DNA of 64,000 nt from Bolinopsis microptera (taxonomy: Eukaryota > Ctenophora > Tentaculata > Lobata > Bolinopsidae). The notes beneath the pieces were generated by a model that ran no database searches, was not told the DNA's origin, and was given only the letters and a program-made list of their open reading frames with translations. Shown one piece after another: positions 54,739 through 64,000 of the stretch (position 1 is the first letter of the stretch; the number at the start of each line of letters is the position of its first letter). A program made the position numbers and the translations under genes. Location: assembly GCF_026151205.1 (NCBI RefSeq), contig NC_087080.1:14145337-14209336 (forward strand). The letters are read 5' to 3'.

Positions 54739-57700
54739 TTATGACTGATTTATTTACCCGCAACCAATTAGTAAGTCAACTATAGATGGCATATGACACG
54801 ATAGAGGTGCTGGAAGTTTCATTTCGGTCGGAGGAAGCCCACAGCAGAAAGATTAACAAGACGAAAAGCTGTATTTTTAAACTTCTGAAATTTTACAGTT
54901 ATGATTGATTTATTTACCTGCAACCAATTAGTAAGTCAACTATAGATTGCATATGACACGATAGAGGTGCTGGAAGTTTCATTTCGGTCGGAGGAAGCCC
55001 ACAGCAGAAAGATTAACAAGACGAAAAGCTGTATTTTTAAACTTCTGTCCCATTTTCAAATATGAAATTTTCTGAACACTAATTTAACAGATTGGATGAA
55101 CTTTTTGCCCAGAAACCGATAAGTCGGTTAATTGATGATGGAATGAAACCAAATTGAGGTACTGGTAGTCAAAATCCCGAATAAAATTGAAAAATCATAT
55201 TGTCCCAATCTCTGTCCCATTTTAGTTATTTTCAGTTTTTGAAGGTGAAATTTCCAGGACCGAAATTTTACAGTTATGACAGATTTATTTACCCGCAACC
55301 AATTAGTAAGTCAACTGTAGATGGCATATGACACGATAGAGGTGCTGGAAGTTTCATTTCGGTCGGAGGAAGCCCACAGCAGAAAGATTAACAAGACGAA
55401 AAGCTGTATTTTTAAACTTCTGTCCCATTTTCAAATATGAAATTTTCTGAACACAAATTTGACAGATTGGATGAACTTTTTGCCCAGAAACCGATAAGTC
55501 GGTTAATTGATGATGGAATGAAACCAAATTGAGGTACTGGGAGTCAAAATCCCGAATAAAATTGAAAAATCATATTGTCCCAATCTCTGTCCCATTTTCA
55601 GTTTTTGAAGGTGAAATTGCCAGGACCGAAATTTTACAGTTATGACTGATTTATTTACCTGCAACCAATTAGTAAGTCAACTAAAGATGTCATATGACAC
55701 GATAGAGGTGCTGGAAGTTTCATTTCGGTCGGAGGAAGCCCACAGCAGAAAGATTAACAAGACGAAAAGCTGTATTTTTAAACTTCTGAAATTTTACAGT
55801 TATGACTGATTTATTTACCTGCAACCAATTAGTAAGTCAACTATAGATGGCATATGACACGATAGAGGTGCTGGAAGTTTCATTTCGGTCGGAGGAAGCC
55901 CACAGCAGAAAGATTAACAAGACGAAAAGCTGTATTTTTAAACTTCTGTCCCATTTTCAAATATGAAATTTTCTGAACACAAATTTAACAGATTGGATGA
56001 ACTTTTTGCCCAGAAACCGATAAGTCGGTTAATTGATGATGGAATGAAACCAAATTGAGGTACTGGTAATCAAAATCCCGAATAAAATTGAAAAATCATA
56101 TTGTCCCAATCTCTGTACCATTTTCAGTTTTTGAAGGTGAAATTTCCAGGACCGAAATTTTACAGTTATGACTGATTTATTTACCCGCAACCAATTAGTA
56201 AGTCAACTATAGATGGCATATGACACGATAGAGGTGCTGGAAGTTTCATTTCGGTCGGAGGAAGCCCACAGCAGAAAGATTAACAAGACGAAAAGCTGTA
56301 TTTTTAAACTTCTGAAATTTTACAGTTATGATTGATTTATTTACCTGCAACCAATTAGTAAGTCAACTATAGATGGCATATGACACGATAGAGGTGCTGG
56401 AAGTTTCATTTCGGTCGGAGGAAGCCCACAGCAGAAAGATTAACAAGACGAAAAGCTGTATTTTTAAACTTCTGTCCCATTTTCAAATATGAAATTTTCT
56501 GAACACAAATTTAACAGATTGGATGAACTTTTTGCCCAGAAACCGATAAGTCGGTTAATTGATGATGGAATGAAACCAAATTGAGGTACTGGTAGTCAAA
56601 ATCCCGAATAAAATTGAAAAATCATATTGTCCCAATCTCTGTCCCATTTTCAGTTTTTGAAGGTGAAATTTCCAGGACCGAAATTTTACAGTTATGACTG
56701 ATTTATTTCCCCGCAACCAATTAGTGAGTCAACTATAGATAGCATATGACACGATAGAGGTGCTGGAAGTTTCATTTCGGTCGGAGGAAGCCCACAGCAG
56801 AAAGATTAACAAGACGAAAAGCTGTATTTTTAAACTTCTGTCCCATTTTCAAATATGAAATTTTCTGAACACAAATTTGACAGATTGGATGAACTTTTTG
56901 CCCAGAAACCGATAAGTCGGTTAATTGATGATGGAATGAAACCAAATTTAGGTACTGGGAGTCAAAATCCCGAATAAAATTGAAAAATCATATTGTCCCA
57001 ATCCCTGTCCCATTTTCAGTTTTTGAAGGTGAAATTTCCAGGACCGAAATTTTACAGTTATGACTGATTTAGTTACCCGCAACCAATTAGTAAGTCAACT
57101 GTAGATGGCATATGACACGATAAAGGTGCTGGAAGTTTCATTTCGGTCGGAGGAAGCCCACAGCAGAAAGATTAACAAGACGAAAAGCTGTATTTTTAAA
57201 CTTCTGTCCCATTTTCAAATATGAAATTTTCTGAACACAAATTTAACAGATTGGATGAACTTTTTGCCCAGAAACCGATAAGTCGGTTAATTGATGATGG
57301 AATGAAACCAAATTGAGGTACTGGTAGTCAAAATCCCGAATAAAATTGAAAAATCATATTGTCCCAATCTCTGTCCCATTTTAGTTATTTTCAGTTTTTG
57401 AAGGTGAAATTTCCAGGACCGAAATTTTACAGTTATGACAGATTTATTTACCCGCAACCAATTAGTAAGTCAACTGTAGATGGCATATGACACGATAGAG
57501 GTGCTGGAAGTTTCATTTCGGTCGGAGGAAGCCCACAGCAGAAAGATTAACAAGACGAAAAGCTGTATTTTTAAACTTCTGAAATTTTACAGTTATGACT
57601 GATTTATTTACCTGCAACCAATTAGTAAGTCAACTATAGATGGCATATGACACGATAGAGGTGCTGGAAGTTTCATTTCGGTCGGAGGAAGCCCACAGCA

Positions 57701-60356
57701 GAAAGATTAACAAGACGAAAAGCTGTATTTTTAAACTTCTGAAATTTTACAGTTATGACTGATTTATTTACCTGCAACCAATTAGTAAGTCAACTATAGA
57801 TGGCATATGACACGATAGAGGTGCTGGAAGTTTCATTTCGGTCGGAGGAAGCCCACAGCAGAAAGATTAACAAGACGAAAAGCTGTATTTTTAAACTTCT
57901 GTCCCATTTTCAAATATGAAATTTTCTGAACACAAATTTAACAGATTGGATGAACTTTTTGCCCAGAAACCGATAAGTCGGTTAATTGATGATGGAATGA
58001 AACCAAATTGAGGTACTGGTAATCAAAATCCCGAATAAAATTGAAAAATCATATTGTCCCAATCTCTGTACCATTTTCAGTTTTTGAAGGTGAAATTTCC
58101 AGGACCGAAATTTTACAGTTATGACTGATTTATTTACCCGCAACCAATTAGTAAGTCAACTATAGATGGCATATGACACGATAGAGGTGCTGGAAGTTTC
58201 ATTTCGGTCGGAGGAAGCCCACAGCAGAAAGATTAACAAGACGAAAAGCTGTATTTTTAAACTTCTGAAATTTTACAGTTATGATTGATTTATTTACCTG
58301 CAACCAATTAGTAAGTCAACTATAGATGGCATATGACACGATAGAGGTGCTGGAAGTTTCATTTCGGTCGGAGGAAGCCCACAGCAGAAAGATTAACAAG
58401 ACGAAAAGCTGTATTTTTAAACTTCTGTCCCATTTTCAAATATGAAATTTTCTGAACACAAATTTAACAGATTGGATGAACTTTTTGCCCAGAAACCGAT
58501 AAGTCGGTTAATTGATGATGGAATGAAACCAAATTGAGGTACTGGTAGTCAAAATCCCGAATAAAATTGAAAAATCATATTGTCCCAATCTCTGTCCCAT
58601 TTTCAGTTTTTGAAGGTGAAATTTCCAGGACCGAAATTTTACAGTTATGACTGATTTATTTCCCCGCAACCAATTAGTGAGTCAACTATAGATAGCATAT
58701 GACACGATAGAGGTGCTGGAAGTTTCATTTCGGTCGGAGGAAGCCCACAGCAGAAAGATTAACAAGACGAAAAGCTGTATTTTTAAACTTCTGTCCCATT
58801 TTCAAATATGAAATTTTCTGAACACAAATTTGACAGATTGGATGAACTTTTTGCCCAGAAACCGATAAGTCGGTTAATTGATGATGGAATGAAACCAAAT
58901 TTAGGTACTGGGAGTCAAAATCCCGAATAAAATTGAAAAATCATATTGTCCCAATCCCTGTCCCATTTTCAGTTTTTGAAGGTGAAATTTCCAGGACCGA
59001 AATTTTACAGTTATGACTGATTTAGTTACCCGCAACCAATTAGTAAGTCAACTGTAGATGGCATATGACACGATAAAGGTGCTGGAAGTTTCATTTCGGT
59101 CGGAGGAAGCCCACAGCAGAAAGATTAACAAGACGAAAAGCTGTATTTTTAAACTTCTGTCCCATTTTCAAATATGAAATTTTCTGAACACAAATTTGAC
59201 AGATTGGATGAACTTTTTGCCCAGAAACCGATAAGTCGGTTAATTGATGATGGAATGAAACCAAATTGAGGTACTGGGAGTCAAAATTCCGAATAAAATT
59301 GAAAAATCATATTGTCCCAATCTCTGTCCCATTTTCAGTTTTTGAAGGTGAAATTTCCAGGACCGAAATTCTACAGTTATGACAGATTTATTTACCCGCA
59401 ACCAATTAGTAAGTCAACTGTAGATGGCATATGACACGATAGAGGTGCTGGAAGTTTCATTTCGGTCGGATGAAGCCCACAGCAGAAAGATTAACAAGAC
59501 GAAAAGCTGTATTTTTAAACTTCTGTCCCATTTTCAAATATGAAATTTTCTGAACACAAATTTGACAGATTGGATGAACTTTTTGCCCAGAAACCGATAA
59601 GTCGGTTAATTGATGATGGAATGAAACCAAATTGAGGTACTGGGAGTCAAAATCCCGAATAAAATTGAAAAATCATATTGTCCCAATCTCTGTCCCATTT
59701 TCAGTTTTTGAAGGTGAAATTTCCAGGACCGAAATTTTACAGTTATGACTGATTTATTTACCTGCAACCAATTAGTAAGTCAACTATAGATGGCATATGA
59801 CACGATAGAGGTGCTGGAAGTTTCATTTCGGTCGGAGGAAGCCCACAGCAGAAAGATTAACAAGACGAAAAGCTGTATTTTTAAACTTCTGTCCCATTTT
59901 CAAATATGAAATTTTCTGAACACAAATTTGACAGATTGGATGAACTTTTTGCCCAGAAACCGATAAGTCGGTTAATTGATGATGGAATGAAACCAAATTG
60001 AGGTACTGGTAGTCAAAATCCCGAATAAAATTGAAAAATCATATTGTCCCAATCTCTGTCCCATTTTCAGTTTTTGAAGGTGAAATTTCCAGGACCGAAA
60101 TTTTACAGTTATGACAGATTTATTTACCCGCAACCAATTAGTAAGTCAACTGTAGATGGCATATGACACGATAGAGGTGCTGGAAGTTTCATTTCGGTCG
60201 GAGGAAGCCCACAGCAGAAAGATTAACAAGACGAAAAGCTGTATTTTTAAACTTCTGTCCCATTTTCAAATATGAAATTTTCTGAACACAAATTTGACAG
60301 ATTGGATGAACTTTTTGCCCAGAAACCAATTAGTCGGTTAATTGATGATGGTAATT

Positions 60357-61045
60357 TGAAAATTGTTTCCACAAATTAAAATTAATATAAATATTCCTAA
60401 GCATGGTCGCGCGGATGGGTTCACATTGATAAAGAATGGCGGTATATTTTACTGGAACGCGCGCTATCCGGCGCACTTAGTTGTGACTCCTCGGAGAGAT
60501 TCAAAAACAGCCTAATCGGATGTTCCTTCAGGTTTAGATTTATTTAAAATAGATTATTGGTTTTTCTACGGAATTCTTTTCCTGGATTTCTGGGCGCTCC
60601 CAAGAATTATGACGAAAAAGCAATCAAAAGTATTTTTCACTGAAAGCACACAAATCATTCAAATAAAACAATAAATTTTCACTAGCAGTTTGATAATGAA
60701 AACATAAAAACATCATTAGCATACCAATGTATAAAAGTGTTTTAGTCACGAACCTTCTTTTTGGACAAAAATTGTCATTTTCATAAACAATGAAGATACA
60801 AATGAGTTATAATTATTGTTCTATATGTTCGGTTAAAAATAACGCATTAAGCATTTAATGTGTTGTATAGTAGTAAATCTAATTACCAACTCTCTCAGAC
60901 GATTGATCATATCAGTGAAATACTGAAATCACTTCCAGTCGGACTTTTATGAAATGTAATCATTAACAACGATGATTTTCAGTGTGTCGTTGAGAGAATA
61001 GTTCTGTCTGTTTGTTTTTGATTAATTTGTTGATAAATGGATTAA
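60357..61045. other. intergenic, satellite edge to ACSL 3' end
   Basis: Unique-looking AT-rich DNA without repeats matching elsewhere here. The right part should be the 3' UTR of the ACSL gene. Confidence 0.4.
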
Positions 61046-62493
61046 TTAGTCTATTCCCTTGTAGAGAGTGTCAAGAACTGGTCTGTAATTCTCCCGAATG
61101 TTATGTCGTTTCTTCTTGAATGTTGGGGTGAGCATTTCGTTGTCGATGGTAAAAGCACATGATTCTGGGAGCAGCTTTATTCTTTTAACCTTATGACGTG
61201 TTATATTAGTATATTATTGTGAAAGTCGAACAAATTCTTTTATTAGAAATTATGAACAATTTAGCAAAAACAGATTCCATTTAAATTATATCAAACCTGT
61301 TCCAGACTGTTGAGTTCTTCGCTGCCTAATTTTAGCATCGAATCAAGAACGAAATCTGTAAATTCCTTGGAATCTGGTAGCTCTGAAATAGGAATGTTTG
61401 CGAATTCCTGAGGGTGAGATGCCGAGAGATACTCCTCATCTAGAACCACGACTGCTATTAACGATGATTTGATGCTTTCTCCGTAAACGTAGACCTGTGC
61501 AGAATTAGAAACAATCTGAGATAAAGTTTGGCGGAAGAATCGAAAGTTAATTTGAAAAGAGGATCATACAAACGCAGGTACAAATGAAATCTAACAGTGT
61601 AGCATGTTCCGAACCTGTGAAACGTAGGGAGATCGTTCATAAACTATTTCAATCTTCTCCGGGGCGATGTACTCTCCCTGGGACAGTTTGAAAATGTTCT
61701 TCTTCCTGAAGAAGATACATTTATAGGAACTTATTATCAGCACATGTTTAAGAGACCTTATCAAATTTGTTCAGATGGAAATTTGATTATTTTTAATGAA
61801 AACAAGACAACTGCGTGTACATTGCAAGATACTTATCTACAAAGACTGCTATCCTGTATTAAACATGACGCAATGGGGAACACTCATACGAAACAAATAC
61901 CTAATAGGTAGATAGGTAGATAGGTAGGAACCTTATCTAGTTATCTGATAATATTCCAGGTAGGTTGAAAGTAACACTTCAACCCCCCGGCCCCCCCCCT
62001 CCCCCCCCCGGCCCCCCCCCCCCCCCCCCACTTCAATAAATCACACAAATATTCACCTGTCGATGAGTTGTAGTCTGCCCTCAGGGGTCCAGGTGCCTAT
62101 ATCCCCACTGTACAGCCACCCCTCTTTCAGCACCTCTGCTGTCAGCTCCGGTTGTTTGTAGTAACCCTGGTTGGAATGGTAGTAGTATTTTCCTCTAGTT
62201 ATATTGTTTGAGGGGCCATTCAATTTTGATGACGATTTTCAAAAATTAAACTAACAATTTCGTATTCTAAAAAATAAACACACACTTATAACCCCACTGG
62301 CCACTATTACCCACGTATTACCCATTGTTACCCACGTGTTACCCACGTATTACCCACGTATTACCCATTATTACCTGGAATACTCCCGGTCCCTTGACGC
62401 ACACTTCTCCCTTGTTATCCTTAACAAAGTAGCCCATCTCCGGAACATCCACCAGTTTTATCTGCCACTGTGGTCCTGGCACTCCAACGTGAC
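61046..62493 (-). CDS. ACSL: long-chain acyl-CoA synthetase, last five exons (partial)
   Basis: Activates long-chain fatty acids to acyl-CoA via an acyl-adenylate, at the ER or outer mitochondrial membrane. Exons: 62493-62375 (HVGVPGPQWQIKLVDVPEMG...GEVCVKGPGVFQ), 62166-62057 (GYYKQPE, GWLYSGDIGTWTPEGRLQLI), 61705-61616 (KKNIFKL, GEYIAPEKIEIVYERSPYVS), 61494-61297 (VYVYGESIKSSLIAVVVLDE, ending NSLEQ) and 61189-61046 (VKRIKLLPE, NEMLTPTFKKKRHNIRENYR, stop). The YSGDIG and IDRKK...GEYIAPEKIE motifs are diagnostic of the ACSL1/5/6-like group. As printed, exon 61705-61616 is 90 nt, whereas the flanking phases need 91. The missing base falls near 61680, between the codons for FKL and GEY. The N-terminal two-thirds lies beyond the window. 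Confidence 0.92.
61906..62030. repeat. TAGG/TAGA microsatellite and poly-C tract in ACSL intron
   Basis: Tandem TAGATAGGTAGG at about 61908-61929 and a C-run broken by GG at 61983-62029. Both are intronic. Confidence 0.8.
62300..62373. repeat. TTACCCACGTA minisatellite at an ACSL splice donor
   Basis: About six 11-bp units immediately inside the intron after exon 62493-62375. On the gene strand they repeat GGTAATACGTG, so several copies resemble the true donor CAG/GTAATA. Confidence 0.75.
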
Positions 62494-62639
62494 CTGGGTA
62501 TTGGGGGGATTGTACTCAAAACTTGGCACATTTCCAACTTTAACTCAAAACTTGGCAATTGTCCAACTTTACGGTAGTGGACTGAGACCTGAGTTGAAGA
62601 AGGTGACTTAACGAAGGAAGATCTAGTTACTAACCAGTA

Positions 62640-64000
62640 ACCTGGTACAGTATCTCCATGAAGGTAACTAGAGGAAGCAGCTGATGTCTCGGTTACTAAC
62701 CTGGTACAGTATCTCCAAGAAGGTAACTAGAAGAAGCAGCTGATGTCTCGGTTACTAACCTGGTACAGTATCTCCAAGAAGGTAACTAGAGGAAGCAGCT
62801 GATGTCTCGGTTACTAACCTGGTACAGTATCTCCAAGAAGGTAACTAGAAGAAGCAGCTCATGTCTCGGTTACTAACCTGGTACAGTATCTCCAAGAAGG
62901 TAACTAGAAGAAGCAGCTGATGTCTCGGTTACTAACCTGGTACAGTATCTCCAAGAAGGTAACTAGAGGAAGCAGCTGATGTCTCGGTTACTAACCTGGT
63001 ACAGTATCTCCAAGAAGGTAACTAGAGGAAGCAGCTGATGTCTCGGTTACTAACCTGGTACAGTATCTCCAAGAAGGTAACTAGAAGAAGCAGCTGATGT
63101 CTCGGTTACTAACCTGGCACAGTATCTCCAAGAAGGTAACTAGAAGAAGCAGCTGATGTCTCGGTTACTAACCTGGTACAGTATCTCCAAGAAGATGACT
63201 AGAGGAAGCAGCTGATGTCTCGGTTACTAACCTGGTACAGTATCTCCAAGAAGGTAACTAGAGGAAGCAGCTGATGTCTCGGTTACTAACCTGGTACAGT
63301 ATCTCCAAGAAGATGACTAGAGGAAGCAGCTGATGTCTCGGTTACTAACCTGGTACAGTATCTCCAAGAAGGTAACTAGAGGAAGCAGCTGATGTCACGG
63401 TTACTAACCTGGTACAGTATCTCCAAGAAGGTAACTAGAAGAAGCAGCTCATGTCTCGGTTACTAACCTGGTACAGTATCTCCAAGAAGGTAACTAAAGG
63501 AAGCAGCTGATGTCTCGGTTACTAACCTGGTACAGTATCTCCAAGAAGGTAACTAAAAGAAGCAGCTGATGTCTCGGTTACTAACCTGGTACAGTATCTC
63601 CAAGAAGGTAACTAAAGGAAGCAGCTGATGTCTCGGTTACTAACCTGGTACAGTATCTCCAAGAAGGTAACTAAAGGAAGCAGCTGATGTCTCGGTTACT
63701 AACCTGGTACAGTATCTCCAAGAAGGTAACTAGAAGAAGCAGCTGATGTCTCGGTTACTAACCTGGTACAGTATCTCCAAGAAGGTAACTAGAAGAAGCA
63801 GCTGATGTCTCGGTTACTAACCTGGTACAGTATCTCCAAGAAGGTGACTAGAGGAAGCAGCTGATGTCTCGGTTACTAACCTGGTACAGTATCTCCAAGA
63901 AGGTAACTAGAAGAAGCAGCTGATGTCTCGGTTACTAACCTGGTACAGTATCTCCAAGAAGGTAACTAGAGGAAGCAGCTGATGTCTCGGTTACTAACCT
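62640..64000. repeat. 59-bp minisatellite, about 23 units, runs off the window
   Basis: Unit CTCGGTTACTAACCTGGTAC plus AGTATCTCCAAGAAGGTAAC plus TAGAGGAAGCAGCTGATGT, 59 bp, drifting one base per 60-base line. Variation is mostly single bases (GAGG/GAAG, TAACT/TGACT). On the ACSL strand each unit holds GGAGATACTGTACCAG/GTTAGT, a donor-like junction preceded by codons that could read LGDTVPG, the kind of sequence expected just before the HVGVPG exon. Confidence 0.93.

Larger units (their letters stand above)
48898..60356 (+). repeat. satellite array, 366-bp monomer with 160-bp variants
   Basis: About 11.4 kb. Marker ACTTCTG recurs at exact 366-bp steps (for example 51341, 51707, 52073, 52439). 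Deletion monomers of 160 bp join CTTCTG directly to AAATTTTACAG, where both break points share (G)AAATTTT. Within the monomer, TCCCATTTTCAAATATGAAA and TCCCATTTTCAGTTTTTGAA are two diverged copies of one sub-motif. No frame is conserved. The monomer shares about 150 bp with the 3' region of the secreted-protein gene (33275-33425). The array ends at GATGATGG, 60350. Confidence 0.97.

Noticed and set aside
48898..60356. CRISPR-like array
   Set aside because: The repeats are 366/160 bp with no unique spacers, in an animal genome; it is a satellite.

Overview
This window is nuclear DNA of an animal, most likely an early-branching or marine invertebrate. The evidence is spliced genes with GT-AG introns, a cytosolic ribosomal protein gene (RPS23) split into three exons, secreted and membrane proteins with thrombospondin and Ig-like domains, a long-chain acyl-CoA synthetase, and a heavy, very diverse load of LINEs, TIR transposons, MITEs and satellites. 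The sequence alone does not let me name the phylum.

Layout. 0.7-2 kb: RPS23 (-). 2.6-9.6 kb: a transposon nest with SINE-like copies, a 971-bp foldback element, a cluster of 90-135 bp MITEs with 8-bp target duplications, and a TA-target transposon with its own 213-codon ORF. 10-26 kb: three copies (one a stub) of a gene on the minus strand that joins Ig-like exons to a multipass membrane domain. The first complete copy converges with a newly assembled three-exon coiled-coil gene (+). A secreted TSP1 protein gene (+) lies between the two larger copies. 20-32 kb: segmental repeats, two copies of a 1.5-kb mobile element, a perfect 144-bp inverted repeat and very long (CT)n tracts. 33-35.5 kb: a tandemly duplicated gene (-) for a small secreted cysteine-rich protein, assembled here from four short exons.

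35.6-48.5 kb: two LINE families and two near-identical TA-target transposons in a readable nesting order. One transposon sits in a dead LINE copy; the other was itself hit by a complete LINE with a 13-15 bp target duplication and poly(A) tail. 48.9-60.4 kb: an 11.4-kb satellite of 366-bp monomers with 160-bp deletion variants and measurable higher-order repeats, invaded by a TIR element and an LTR-like sequence. 61-64 kb: the 3' exons of an ACSL gene (-), whose upstream intron holds a 59-bp minisatellite that runs off the window.

Host genes are few and short; most of the window is mobile or tandem DNA. The best candidates for undescribed biology are the Ig/multipass receptor family, the duplicated small secreted protein, the TTG-ended 8-bp-TSD MITEs, and the satellite, part of whose monomer matches the 3' region of the secreted-protein gene.
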